Positions 13,203-26,583 of a stretch of 64,000 nucleotides of DNA are shown here, piece after piece. Under the pieces are notes generated by a model, which was not told the DNA's origin, made no database searches, and saw only the letters and a program-made list of their open reading frames with translations. Source of the DNA: Daphnia carinata (taxonomy: Eukaryota; Arthropoda; Branchiopoda; Diplostraca; Daphniidae); contig NC_081331.1 in NCBI RefSeq assembly GCF_022539665.2, positions 11,130,638 to 11,194,637 on the forward strand. Reading direction: 5' to 3'. Made by a program: the position numbers and the translations under genes. Positions within the stretch are counted from its first letter, which is position 1. Each line of letters begins with the position of its first letter.

Positions 13203-13401
13203 CCTTTCATGAAATTTTACTTGTATCCCCTTTTTCAGTTAGATTTAAAGTATCGATGTTTTGATGTAAGGTAAATCTTTTTACAGCGGCGATCGTCAGC
13301 TATTCTTACTATTTACTACTACTCGTTTAAAGATGATTTCATGTACTGTATTTTCTCTTCACTTACAAATGTGAATATTTTGATGAATAAAATAATTGTT
13401 A

Positions 13402-14159
13402 TTAAAGAAGAATTTGTCCACCACCAGAATATTCAATTCTTTGTTGAGGATCAATGAAAGCCAGCCAATCTGATGAGTGAGTGGGAAGAAGTCCCATTGA
13501 TTGACACTTATAAAGGGCAAGGCCTAATGCAACCAACTGCCCTAAGATGTAGACTAAGATTTGGCCAATTGCCTGGGTACCCTCAAGCATCTTGAAAGCT
13601 GCAAAAAAAAAAGCAGTTTGTATGATTTTTTTCTGTTTAAGGATAATGAAAATTAACCTACTTTGGTTCATGCTGAATAGTGCACGAAAGGGCCTTACGA
13701 ACATCATTCCGACCATCATAATGGGGAATATGGAAATGGAACTCCCCACCATGTACATCATGAAAAGATTCATTGGTACCTGTTTAAAAAAAAGATGCCT
13801 GTATGTGTAAGTTTACTTCTTATTTGCACATGTTACTGCTTCAAAAATATTTTAATAGTGAAATTTTGTGAAGAAATAAGTCTTAAAATAAGTAGCTAAC
13901 CTGTTTAAGGGGTTGTAAAGCAACATCCCAAGATCTTTTTATAAGTAGACTGGAATCGTTTTCCTTCGCCGACTCAGCCACCGTGGTTGCTATTGAAGGT
14001 AGATATCCAGGAGGGGATGCGAGATCACATGTGGATTTATTACTACGAAAATGATACATACATTTTTCTGCCTTTTCTTGTAAAAACTTTTTATTACCGA
14101 TTGGATAAATCAATGGACCATTTAAATTTCTTTGAAACGTTTCGATTTGACATCGCCAT
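13402..14159 (-). CDS. EMC4: ER membrane protein complex subunit 4
   Basis: EMC4 (TMEM85) is a subunit of the ER membrane complex, which inserts tail-anchored and multi-pass proteins. Four exons (14098-14159, 13901-14042, 13662-13779, 13402-13598) give 172 aa; the human protein is 183 aa. Family landmarks seen are [10 protein letters not shown] at the N-terminus, [12 protein letters not shown], the membrane segment around [22 protein letters not shown], and the strongly conserved C-terminal [17 protein letters not shown]. The gene converges on POLA1, with a spacer of about 200 bp, and is divergent from the DOCK gene. Confidence 0.95.
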
Positions 14160-14654
14160 TGTTTGTTAAACAAGCTTGGGCAGTTTTTGGTTTTCTGGCA
14201 TCTAAATTGGTTTTTCCTTTGACTGTCTGCTGCAAAAAGAACAATAAGTCCTTAGGTCATCGATAGATGGAGTTAATTCTCGTATTTCTGTTTGGGTGCC
14301 GCAGCACTCCATATAAAAATTCATAATTTTATTCCTTTTTTAACAAAGTAGAATTGTTTACGTTACGGTTGAATGTAAGCAGGTACTATTATGTGACCTT
14401 GTGAAAAAAAACTTTTTTAGCAATTGTTTTATGAGAAAACAGATACATGAGAACACATTGGCAGTATACAACTTGCTCTCTGAGCATGGTTTTTTTATAG
14501 CTGATGTGAATAAGGTGTGCCATCAGCGACCTTTTCGCCCAATAGCCCTTCCCAGAAATGAAAACTGTCCAGTTTTAATATCAAGTTCTATTTCAGGTAA
14601 CTAGACTTCCTTGGTTATCATTTGGATGCAAGAGGAAAATTTAGCAATGCAAGA
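14160..14654. promoter_or_regulatory. divergent spacer EMC4 / DOCK
   Basis: This 495-bp gap must hold the promoters of EMC4 and the DOCK gene. A 67-codon open frame at 14401-14604 (+) contains splice-donor-like sites (at about 14515 and 14596) and could be part of a 5' untranslated exon. Its predicted peptide resembles nothing I know, so it was not called as a gene. Confidence 0.4.
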
Positions 14655-17600
14655 ATGGCTGAACGAAAATTTAGTCGTGGCCTCAGAAAACCAGGCATGG
14701 CAGCTCAGCTTAGAGAGTCAGTTTCTCAGGTTGTCAGAGAGACAGCCGTACAGGTAACCCAGCAAATTTTTTTAATGTGTCCATAATTAATATATCTCTC
14801 TTCAGAGCAAGCCCCAAAGGGCTGAACCTATAGACTATGAAGCCGTCCTGGCCAAAAATCGGATAATATTTAACAATGATCCCCACAGAGAGCTTCTTTT
14901 ATATCCACCAGAGGATGTCTCGGTAAGTGTTTCAGTTAATCAATTAGATAATAGAGACAACTAAGCCCTTAATGTTTTGTGTAGCAAAGTAAAATGGCAA
15001 GAGAATGCCGCACAACTAAGTCGACAGTACCAGAAGAAATTCTTCTAAATGAAGGCAGCTATTTCACACAGAAATGTGCCCAGTTCTACATATGTGATTG
15101 GTCCATTGTTTCGTACAAGTACTGGGCCTACAGTGGTAGCTGCCTTGATTTGCCAAGGTATTTGAGGCCATCATCAATTTTGACTTCCGCTGATACATTA
15201 TTTTTTGTTCTTTAGGGTTGAAAAGCTCAGCCTACTTAGTGATCCCAAGCATGAAATAGATATCGAAGGAGATGCAGATGACGAGATCTTTTCCCCTGAT
15301 TCTATACCCACTGTAGAGGGATATCTGCTTAAGGGACCTGAAGGAGCGTCGGAGAAAATGTTTGCCAACATTGCGACGAAATCATTTAAACGCCGCTTTT
15401 GTATACTTCGCCAAGATATTGCTGGGTCATATTTTTTTGACATTTGCAAGGAAGATAAAAAACGAGATGCTGCGCTCTCCATATGCCTTGATGAATGTGA
15501 AGATATTGTGGCGTAAGTTATAACTCAGGCCAGTGTGATGTCCACTGGGTGGTTGCGTATTGTTTTATAAAAGTAAGTTTTGGGCTTTTTGATAGGAATA
15601 AAAGGAAAAACAAGTTTGGATTCCAACTACGTCTGAACAATCAACGATCTTACGTGTTTGCCGCCAATTCCGAAGTTGAATTAAATAATTGGCTGGAAAA
15701 ACTTTCAATGGCGGTTCAAACCAGCAAGCAATTTGGGGAGGACAGAAGAAGTTTGCCGGATCCCGGTAAGATGTCATTAAAACTAATTTTACTTCGGTTA
15801 ATACTAATTTAACTCTACGGCAAAACGGCTAGATCTTGCTTTGCAACCGTCTAAAGACCCACCTTCTTATGGCACTTTACGATCATTGGAGGCCTCCTTG
15901 AACCCACAGTTAACAAAGTACGCACGTGAAACTGAAATGTCTATCAGCTTAGCAAGAAGAGAACATCGCAACCTTCTTTTTAATCTAAGTCCAATTCAAC
16001 CGGTGAGCATTTATCTTGACAATAACTTTCCTTGTTCTAATTTTAATGTTTTTGATATAATTGGATTACTTTCAGTACCTTAGATCTAATGATAGTTTAA
16101 TGCAAGCTGGTTCCAAAGTAAAACCTTTTGAAGACAATTTTGGCAATCGTTTCTTTGCACGACTTGAGTCCATTAACTTCCGTTTGCAAGCTCCAATCGA
16201 TGGCGACAAAGGACCGCTTGGCCAAGTAAGCTGTTTTTGATTTGCATAATTTTTCGTATATATATTTTTTGTTTAAATTTATTTATGTTTGATTTCATTT
16301 TATTTTATTTATTGTTTTACTTTATTTATAATTTTTATTTACTTATTTATTTATTTATTTTACCATTATGTTTTCGTGTAATATATTTATGTATTGTGGA
16401 ATATTTCTGGGTGGCTGTAGGTTGAACCGTATTTTATAACTTTGGCACTATACGACTTGAAGCTGAATAAGAAAATTTCAGAAGATTTTCATTCTGACAT
16501 CAACCACCCGCTTATAAAAGCATCAATACAGTCAATGCAATCTAATTCCGACGAACCAGATACAGTTTTTGACATTCCAAGCGATTGGCTTGCTTTTCCA
16601 AAGCAAGTACGTATGTAGTTCTCTTAAATTTTTTTATTAATTGCAACGATGTTTCTTTACCGATTTCTTATGTGTAGGCTATTTTTAGTGTAAGACATTG
16701 TCACAACGAAGTGTTCCTAGTTGTCAGGATAGAGACAATCCTACAAGGATCAGTCGTCTCCTCTGCCGAACCTTATGTAAGACCAAATCCAGATCTGAAA
16801 ACCGGATTAAAAGTACAAAAGTCGGCTCGTTCCTACTGCAGTAGGTAAGGACACGACTCGCGCCACGTTTCTCTTTTCTCTGTTTGGTATATTATTTTAC
16901 ATTCAGTTTTCTTCTCCAGGTTAGGCAGATATAGGATGCCATTTGCTTGGGCTGCTCGGCCCTTATTCCGTTCATCGGGAGAACTTGATACGATAGGCGA
17001 TATACCAACAATATATCGTCAAGAACCCCACCGTAATTCTGATGAAGACTTACTGAAAACATTGAATGATTTTAGGAGGTAAATAAATTATTAAAATCAC
17101 CCTGCGAAATGCTTCTTAATTTGGTTTTATGTACGTTTAGACCTGAAAAATTGAGCCGTCTGACAGTAATTCCGGGGAAAATCCGAATCACAGTTGATCA
17201 TCTTAAAGAAAATATACCAAGTAAGAATAACCTTACTCTCCTACGGATGTTCCATAGAATTACCTTCAACCCAATGCAGATATGTTAAATACATCGCTGG
17301 TGCCCATCAAGCCATTTCCACTGCCTCCTGTTCAGGAGCCTACAATCGAAATAGCAGAATTTCCATCTCTTCGTGTGGAAGACGCTTACCCTTATATGAA
17401 CTACGTAAATCACTTGTACGTTTACCCTCGGAATCTCAAGTATGATACACAAAAAACCTTTCATCGTGCTCGTAATATTGCCTGCGTGGTTGAATTACGA
17501 GATTCCGATGCTAAAGATGCACAACCATTAAAGGTAGTTTAAAGCATTCTATTAAAAATTCCTGTTTGATTTAGTGCCTAATAATTATTGATGGAAACGA

Positions 17601-20600
17601 TGCAAATTTTAGAACATATATGGTCAAGTGGGACAGTTGCAGATGGTCTCTCAATGGGTTTGTTCGGTCTCTCACCACATCACTTCGCCTTGCTGGATGG
17701 ATGAAATCAAAATTAACCTGCCAACTCCGCTGAATAACAAACATCATCTGCTTTTTACATTTCTTCACGTTTCCTGCGATTTGAGCAAGCAAAGGAAAGA
17801 TCGTGAAAATAAAGAACTTCTAGGTCCAGAGGTAGTGGTGGGCTATAGTTGGTTACCACTCATGCATAAAGGACGATTGCGAGTAGAACAACAATGCCTT
17901 TCTGTGGCAGCTCACCTCCCACCTGGTTATTTGTCGTTCGAGCCCCTGGGACTAGGCAGAGGAGTAAGAAACATTTAACACACACTTTAATTTTTTTATT
18001 ATATGATAATTTCTTATTGTATCGTTCACATATAGTATGCGGGACCCGATATTAGATGGGTTGACGGCCAAAAACCGATCTTTCAGGTTCATCTAGAACT
18101 CGTGTCGACTGTCACTGCCCGTGATCAACACCTGCACAATTTCTTTCTTCACATGGCGAAATTGAATGACACACGTTCAATTGCATCCCTTTTTCCTACA
18201 GCTGCAGAGCTAGATGCCCATAAGCCGCTTGAGGTAATGTTACGCAGAAGCAACATTTCTGAACGAATTTAGGAGTTGGCATCCTAAGTAATCTTAGAAA
18301 CGCCTGCGAACACCTGAAGGTTTGCAGGACGGCCCTTTGAGCCAATTATCGATACCAAAAAAATGTGATTTGGTTGGCCAAAAAAAGGCTGTGCTATGAA
18401 TGCCGATTCCCTTTTCGACTTTTTTTTACCAACCTGCACCTTGTTAAATTAACCAGAAACCTTACCATGATTTCGGGTTGGTTTGTGTTTGACCTTTCCT
18501 GTGACTTGCGGGCAGAATGCCATTTTTATCAGTCAGTTAAAATTTAATTAAATTACGTAATTACAAGTTGAAATGGTAAGTGCAAAAATGTTTTCAAATT
18601 TTAAGACGATGTCTGATTAATTAATTAGGAGGCGCCCAAAAGTCCGGCAGTTCAGGATGGATCCCGCGAGTTGTCAAAACTGGTGAAGGTATGCACACAT
18701 TTTTAAACCCAACTACTCTCAATAGTTTGCAAGAAATTGCATGTTTTAACTACCAACAATTTTGCTACTAGCGATGTGCCTGAATTTTAGATTAATTATT
18801 GGTTTTATTTCACAAAAAAGATTGCTTGTGTTATGATAGTCTTTGCAATTTAACCTAGACTTATATTTGCGTCCCCTCCGTCACATATTTTACAACCATA
18901 CTTCGATTTTAAACTACATTTTGTTACGCAGGCTTCGGACTTCGTGTCCAAGATCGTCAAGGTGGGAGAATTAATCTATAGTAATCCTTAATGCATGCAC
19001 TACTCGCGTTCTAATGTAGCTTGTACATAGAAACAATTGGTTATGGCTTTTTTTCTGTTTTTTTTTTAATCAACAATATGTGTTGAATTTTAGTATTGCA
19101 TGCCATAAAATTATTGGATCTGTTTTCAGAAATTTAAAGGGAAGTAGTTAGAAAATTGCATTTTTCTCATTTTCTGTGTTATGTTGTCAGGCCCTACATG
19201 CTGTTGATGTAACAGAAGTAGTCCATCACCTCCCTGTGGTTTTAAACCAATTGATGTGGCTGATGGTCCGTATCAACAGCGAAGAGTTGTCGGTTAACGT
19301 TATAAAAGTACTCATCCATATCGTAAATCAACTTCACGAAGTCAACAAAGCGAGTATTTTGGATTCCTACTTAGAGTACGTATTTGTAACTCCGACTCAA
19401 AGCGATTCAGCAAACAAGGCCACGGTACATGAAGAAATGGTAAATTTGCTAGTCTGTTTCCCTAATCCAAATGAAGCCCATTTTATTGTCGTTTTTTTTA
19501 TTCTTTGTTTCTAGGTTAAAACGTTATGCGTCCTTTTGCGACCTTCTAACACTGATTTCTTAGTCATGCACAAATTCCTTCGTCATGCAAATTTCTTTCT
19601 GAAACTTATTACCCGCAGCATGGCGCAGCATATTCTAGATAGTGGAAGGATAAAAGTAAGTTCCAATTGCTAACTTAATTCTCCAGTGAAACAACTGTCA
19701 AATGTATTAACTTTTTCGCGTGGTAACCACGATTAGATGCAGAGACAAGAGCGATTCCATATGGATTACATGCGCAATGTGGAGAGTCTCATCGAAACCA
19801 TTTCACCGCACATTCAAGTTAAATATAAAGATTTGCCGGACGAAACGCGTCATGCCAACTTAGCGATAGCTGAGTTCATTAAGGTAGACTAACATATAAA
19901 CTTTTTCGTTTATATAAATATTTAATTGTTCGTTTCCTTGTCGATAGAAATGCATGTCTTTGATGGATCGAGGTTTCGCCTTCCGACTAGTCAGCATATA
20001 TCTTAACACCTTCCGGCCAGATGACCCACGAGCTTTATATGAGCTCAAGTTTCAATTTTTGCAATCGGTGTGCTTCCATGAACACTACATCCCATTGAAT
20101 TTTCCCCGTGCATCCAATTGGGCAGCAATGCAAAAGAATATGAAGGAATTGGACGTTGAGTTCCGACTTTGTGACTCCTTCTGTCGAAGCCATTACTTAG
20201 CTGGACTGATTTTGCAAGAGGTCAGCTCTGCTCTGAACGAAGTGGCAGACATTCGCAGAATCGCGTTAAAATGTCTGAAGGATTTATTAGCGAAACACGA
20301 GCTGGATGATCGCTACCAGAATAAAGTAATTTCCATTTTACTTTTTTCTTAAGTGTAATGTTTTGCTTCATGTAAAATGTTGGGTTTCAATCATAGGGTC
20401 GTCAGAGTCGAATAGCATCGCTTTATCTACCTTGGATTTTCATAGTACTCGACAACTGGAACAGGTTAAAAGTTTTGTCTTTGGAATCCACTGCTTTACC
20501 CAGTTCGGCGGCCTCAACAATCGGATTTTCTAGTGTAGCGAGTCCTTCCGTGAAAACAGGAAAGTCACTTTCGCTACCAAGGAATATCAGACCCCCTGTT

Positions 20601-23600
20601 CAGACACCAATGAGTTCGTGGAAACGGTATGAAACAATATTCAGTCACTTTAATTCCAGCCATCTTGAATTTTATTTTTTAATCTTAGACATACGAGGAC
20701 GGGAACTCCCCTGTCTCAGACGTCGTCACCTGTCCGTTCTGAATTCAATTCTAATCGCAATTCTTCATATTTAGCCATCATTGCTGGCCAAGGTAAAACA
20801 TATTTTATTGAAATAATGTGCAGCAGCATTGTTGAATACCGTTTTTACGCAAGGAGTACCATGTTCCAGTAGTCGAGCAACACTGACTAATGGTGGCTCA
20901 GTAGGTAGCCTCGGTGAATCTGACAGTTCTTCGACAATGTCGATCGAAACTTCCGTTCGAGAGTCACCGGAGAACGAAAAAAATATTACGCTAACAATCC
21001 CGCGTGAACCCACCGATCCAGATAAAGCTGATAAAGACAAAATTAAGACACATTCAAGGTACTTCGTCACCTGGTACCCGATAAAACATTTAAAAAATTA
21101 TTTCTTGCCTTTTCAGAAGTACGAGTGTTGTAATATCCAATGCACCAGTTATCCGTTACGACAAGCTACAACCGGATGAAGTAAAGGAAGTGTTACTGTG
21201 CCTAATGTATGTCCTCAAACACGCCGATGAAGAAGCCTTAATTTCCTGGTGGCATAATGCCTCGCAACATGACCTTATTTGCTTTTTCCACATTCTGGAA
21301 CTGAGTTTGCGGCAGTTTAAATATTTGGGAAGAAAACGGTTCGGACTAATTGGCGATGGAAGTTCCTCTAAATCCTCAACACTTCCACCTCGGGTTCCTC
21401 CACCAGTATTTGGTTCCAGACCATCCACGTGCTACGAACCAGACAGTGGTAATAGCATTTTTATCGCTAATTTTCTTTCTCGCGTTTTAAGTCTGATTTT
21501 TTAAAATCAGCATCATGCTCAGATGGCGATAGTACATACCGGTCTTTATTGGAATCCAATCTAACAATCGAGGTTGGCCTTATAGTCCTTGATGCAGTAG
21601 GCCTTTTTTGCCTACACTTCAAGGAGGCACTGCTGAGTGAGGATGGAGATAATCCCCTAATGAGAAAAGTTTTAGACATCTATCTGTCGTTCCTCCAGAT
21701 CGGCCAATCAGAGAGTCTTGCGAAGCATGTTTTCGCAGCACTACGAGCGTTCATCAACAGCTTTCCTCTTGCACTTTATCAAGGTATTCCTTTTAGGTTA
21801 AACCGATGTCTTCTACTAAATTAGCGTCTTATTGTTACAACAGGTAACGCTTGGCTTTGCGGTCGCCTGTGCTGTGAGCTATTACGATGCTGCGCTAGTA
21901 AACTGTTGATGGTGCGACAAGAGGCCTGTGCTGTCCTTTATTTGCTAATGCGTAGCAACTTCGAATTCAGTGGACAAAAAGCCTTGACACGGGTTCACCT
22001 GCAGGTGATCATTTCCGTTTCTCAGTTGCTTGGAGAAATTGGTGGCCTAAATAGCAGTCGCTTTGGAGAGAGTCTCAATGTTATTAACGGATTTGCCAAT
22101 AATGACAAAGCAATGCAATCTACTGGTAAGTTACAACCAAGTAAGTACTGAACCTTTACCAATCCCAACTATTTGTCCTTCACAGTGTTTCCCGGTGAAG
22201 TTCGTGATTTGACTAAGAGAGCACAGACGGTGCTCAGGGCCACCCTGCAGATGCGCCAACAGGCTCAAGATCCTGAATTACTTATCGACTTGCAGCATAG
22301 TCTGGCCAATTCATATTCTGCTACACCTGAACTGCGAAAGACTTGGTTAGAAACGATGGCTCATCACCATACTCGCTTGGGAAACTGGTCCGAAGTAGCC
22401 CAGTGCCGAATTCATGTGGCAGCTCTTATAACCGAATATCTTTATCGCCGAGAACTCCGACAAGTGGGTTGCCAAACATTCAGCTCCTTGTCGCCTAATA
22501 TTGTACAAGATGAAAGCAATCTTCGCCTAGATACTGGTTTTTATAATACGGAATTTATTCCAAATATTTTTGGGTAGTTTTGTTTAGCAACTATATTAAT
22601 AGATTTTCTTAAAGGTATCCACGATACCCAGTACGACGAAGCTATGTTGCTTGAACAATTGGAAGAATGTAGTCGTGCCGTGGAGAAAGCCGAGCGCTAC
22701 GAAATGCAACTCGAAATCTATAGACTAATACTACCAACTTACGAAAAACAACGAGACTATGTGGCATTGTCGGAGTGTTTCAGTGTTCTTTCACAAGCGT
22801 GTTCTCGAGCCACGGAAGTCAATCGAACCGGGAAAAGGCTGCTTGGTACCTACTACCGAGTTGCGCTCTATGGAAAGGTATTGCAGAAATACTTGTTAAC
22901 ATGCTGTATTACGGTTTTTGTTATAGTTTGTTTTTTTAAAGGCCCGATTCGGAGATGAAGCTTGTACAGAAAACATCTACAAGGAACCGAAAGTTACCAG
23001 TTTGTCCGAAATTGCGGAGCGTCTAAATAAGATGTACTGTGCGAAATTTGGCGCGGAGCGAGTGAAATTAGCTATGGACTCAAATCCAGTTCGTTATTTT
23101 GCTCAATAGTTATAACGTAAAAGAAGTGTCAAAATTGACCTTTTCACTTTAGATTGAAGAGAAGGATATGGATCCGCAGATGGCGTATGTGCAAATTACA
23201 CATGTTCTGCCTTATTTCGAGGAAAATGACTTGGCAGATCGTGTCACTGAATATGAACGCAACCATAACATAAATCGCTTTATGTATGAAATACCTTTTA
23301 CTACCGACGGGCGAGTAAGAGGAAGCCCCGAAGACCAGTGTAAGAAACGGATTATATTGACCAGTAAGTAAATGTTTATGATAATGAATTGATACTTTAA
23401 ATATGAAACTCCTTCTTTTCCTTTTTAAAGCCCAGTACTGCTTCCCTTACATAAAGAAGCGACTACGAGTTATCCAACGTGAGTCCTACGATCTTTCACC
23501 GATTGAAGTAGCTTTGGACGAAATGCGTGCACGCGTTAAAGACGTTGCGGAAGCGGTGCGTACAGTGCCCACTGATCTGAAGAAGCTGCAGTTACGCCTA

Positions 23601-24087
23601 CAGGTAAATAGGGTGTCTTGATTTTATTAATAGCTTTCTCATGTTCAATAATTTTTCCAGGGAAGTATCAGTGTACAGGTTAATGCAGGCCCGCTGGCCT
23701 ACGCATCAGCTTTTCTTGTTCGCAACATCAATAACTATCCGGAAGAACAAGTCCAGCAATTACAAGAGCTTTATAGGTTTGGCACACAACTGATAATTAA
23801 GCAGCAATCCAAAGACGTCTTATTTACTACATCACATTTGTTATAGGGACTTTGTGCACATATGCGGGGCTGCTTTAGAGCTGAATGGGAAGTTAATCTT
23901 ACCAGATCAGCGGGAATATCATGAAGCTCTACGGGCAAGCTTCCGAGAGTTGGTGAGTTCGTTAGGCGATATTCTTGATGACCCATCACTCTACAGAGAC
24001 TGGGACGGACTAAGCAGTTCGAACCCATTCATCAAACGAAATTCAGTGTTGGTTTTCTCTACTGGTGGTAACTCTACGGATGCTTGA
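14655..24087 (+). CDS. DOCK9/10/11 (zizimin) family guanine nucleotide exchange factor
   Basis: This is a DOCK-D type activator of Cdc42/Rac GTPases that acts at membranes and the actin cytoskeleton. Thirty-three exons, 14655-14753 to 23847-24087, join in phase to 2176 aa; DOCK9 and DOCK11 are about 2070. The N-terminus ([19 protein letters not shown], then PIDYEAVL) is diagnostic of zizimins. A PH domain spans about residues 162-280 ([29 protein letters not shown]). The lipid-binding DHR-1 (C2-like) domain is at about 610-800 ([34 protein letters not shown]). The GTPase-activating DHR-2 domain is at about 1700-2160 ([56 protein letters not shown]). Two very small in-phase exons, 18629-18688 and 18932-18961, sit between conserved blocks. 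The start is the ATG that opens the conserved N-terminus. The closest fly gene would be Zir, but orthology was not tested. Confidence 0.95.
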
Positions 24088-24672
24088 ATACTTCTACGGA
24101 GCAGTCTCTCTTGCTGCTTTCTCCTGAAGCAATTACGGTTGCTTTCGTCACCAGGCTATTTTTCTGGAGAACGTTACATTAGTAAGTAAATTCTTCTTCC
24201 TGTTTCACTCTGTAATTGTTTTTTGGAGACATATGGCCACATTGGAATCTCACGTTTAGGACTGTGTTCAGTTCTAGTAGGTGAAAATCCTGATATAGAT
24301 CTTTGAATTCCGTCGCAATACTCCTTTAGACAATCGTTTTTCCGAAGGAGCATCACACACATCCTAATTGAATAGGTTAATATCTCCTCAACTAATGTAT
24401 AAATGTTTTCATCTGATCCCTAAACTTTTTCTCGACTTCACGGACACCGAGATACAGTTGTATCTGTATAGTACCTTTGTGACGTTGTTGATTTTCTAGA
24501 ATACATCTGTTGACCCATAGGTAATCTTTTCCTTTAACGTAAAAAAGTTTTAACGTAAAATTTTTTTACTCCCGGTCAAACTAGGATCATCACGTTCAAT
24601 TTCGACAAATTCAGTACAAAAAAAAAGACGAGGCTATAGTTTTAAGTTGTCACTTGACTGCCGTGTTTCCGA

Positions 24673-25884
24673 TCAGAGTCGATTCATAGGGGAAGAAGAA
24701 GCCCTTCGACCAGCAAGCGGAGATGTGTTAAGTGAACCACCGAGTCCTGTACTGTTCGTCCCAAAACCACGTATAAAACTCCTGAAGGAGCGACTGTGAC
24801 TGTCAGCTGGCGATGTGTCACTGCAAGCAGATGCAGATTCAATTAGATACCTTTTTTATGATCACATTCGAATGTTCGAGGTGTAGAGGTAAGTGAAATA
24901 AGGCTTACTTACACAGGAATGAGATAAAATTCATCTATCAGATCAAGACCAGGAGGCAAAGTATCTGATGAAAGTATGTTAGCACTGCAGGACTCACGAG
25001 AATCGCAAACATTTGATCTGGCCAACTTCGACTTCAGTTGATCATTTTCAGCTTGCAGGCGAGTAACGCGCGCTGCCTCTTCATGGTATGTAGTCAGTTT
25101 TGGCTGAGGTAAGCACTAAAATGTGATGACATAATAATAATGTCTATGTATTAAATATTTAAATAAAGTGGATCTTAGCGCTAGATTACCTGGAAGGAAA
25201 TAGCTAATAAATTATGCAAAGAAATTAGCATTGTGTCCTGCCATTGTCGAGTAAAATAAACCATGTATGTGGGATTTTCTTCTGGATTTTTTATGAAAGG
25301 TAAGGCTATAACCAAACAAGACATTAGTCAAGGCTAAAAACACAGGCTTTGTTTATAACCAACCAAACCAGTCTTTCCATTCAAGTTGATGTTGTAATTC
25401 ATAACCAAGTTTTTCAAAAAACTCATGGATTTTCTCTTGTTTACCATTGACACATGCATTAATTAGATACATTCGCAACAGTGAATTCTCCATTTTCTTA
25501 ATGGCTTGGCAAAAAAAAAACCATAGTTATTAAATTAAGAGCAGGAAAAGTTTGGAAATCAAACCTGGCATGAAATTCTGGTCCAGTCGTTCAAACACAG
25601 ACTGGTCAAAATGATTCCAATAATCTTTAAGCCCATGCAAGTCATACAAGGTAATATAGTGAACAAATTGCTCGACTATTTTATCTGGCTAAGCAAAACG
25701 AGAAACAAGATTAATCTGACAATTAAGATTAATTTAAAACAACGATTTCTTTCTATCAGCTTACCCGAAAAGCCTTATCTTTTTCAGATTTCACCTCTGT
25801 ATCTAGAGCACGTACAGTTGATGTGAAACCCCTGAACAAGAGGTATTCTTTTACCAATTCATCCATTTGCTGAACGCACGACAT
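24673..25884 (-). pseudogene. WDR91: truncated WDR91 (LisH part only), copy 1
   Basis: WDR91 is an endosomal Rab7 effector with an N-terminal LisH/coiled-coil region and C-terminal WD40 repeats. Six exons (25765-25884, 25565-25688, 25364-25504, 25190-25305, 24913-25115, 24673-24820) join in phase to 283 aa. Family matches are [52 protein letters not shown] and SLHNLLAISFQ. A coiled-coil stretch (ARVTRLQAENDQLKSKL) and a Ser-rich tail ending SSPMNRL then meet a TGA. No WD40 repeat follows within the unit, and downstream open frames are unrelated. The true gene is about 750 aa in other animals, so this is a fragment. It keeps intact splice sites and could still be expressed as a LisH-only protein. 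Confidence 0.85.
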
Positions 25885-26358
25885 TTTTCATTACTCCTAC
25901 AAAACATCGAACATAAACATTTGGTTTCTGACATCTTACGGCAACAATAAGCGCAGTGCGTGTAAACTGTGGAAATACGAAGAGGAAGGATAAAATGTAT
26001 GGCAATCCGTTTTACCAAAACAAAACAAAAAAAAATATCGCATTTTTTTTTCTTTTTTCTCCCTTAGCCATCTACGTCGTCTTGGTAACTACATAAATTC
26101 GTAATGGTAGCAGCTAGTTAGGACGACGGCAGCTAGCACACACACACAGACAGCAGCAGTTAATAGTTATGGATAGGCTTGACGGTACTGGCGCGCTAGC
26201 ATTCTGTCAAATATTCGGTGTAATTTTGTTGTTTGATACTTCAACACATTAAAATAATTCGAAAAAATCCTACATATTGAATCGAATATCTCTTTTATTA
26301 TCAGGTTTCATTATTTTATTAACCTAGATACTCGTTCATGGAATGTAAATTAAATTCG

Positions 26359-26583
26359 ATGACAGCTGAAGAATCGCAACATCAAATTCTTGTATGTCAT
26401 ACATTTCGTAACGTTCATCCCTCTTCAAGAACTCATAAAAGTGTTTTTGAATTTTTTTTTATTGATTTTCAGGCAATGATTGAAAAAGTCAATAACTCAT
26501 CAATGACCACACAAGTTTACGCGAGTGGCGAATTCCTGTTTGGATTTGGGTTTCCCATGCCGCAGAAGAAGGGGAAAGAGTAA
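26359..26583 (+). CDS. small two-exon ORF divergent from WDR91 fragment, copy 1
   Basis: An ATG at 26359 opens an 11-codon exon (26359-26391) followed by GTATGT. A good acceptor (TTTTCAG) leads to 26473-26583, which joins in phase to a 47-aa peptide ending PQKKGKE. A longer unspliced frame starts at 26338. The peptide is not recognised. It lies about 475 bp from the WDR91 start on the opposite strand, so the two probably share a bidirectional promoter. It may be the first exons of a neighbour gene cut off by the same event that truncated WDR91. Confidence 0.35.
   Translation: MTAEESQHQILVCHTFRNVHPSSRTHKSVFEFFFIDFQAMIEKVNNSSMTTQVYASGEFLFGFGFPMPQKKGKE

Noticed and set aside
14401-14604. 67-codon open frame between EMC4 and the DOCK gene
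   Set aside because: No known similarity and it does not join in phase to the DOCK start; it may be untranslated exon sequence.
18297-18390. Open stretch after an acceptor-like ATCTTAG in the DOCK intron
   Set aside because: The only nearby donor leaves a 22-nt exon that breaks the frame, and the peptide does not match other DOCK proteins.
24174-24362. 62-codon minus-strand frame downstream of the WDR91 fragment (and its copy at 31539), considered as the missing WDR91 C-terminus
   Set aside because: It shows no WD40 repeat pattern (no GH..WD spacing) and cannot be joined past the TGA at 24673.
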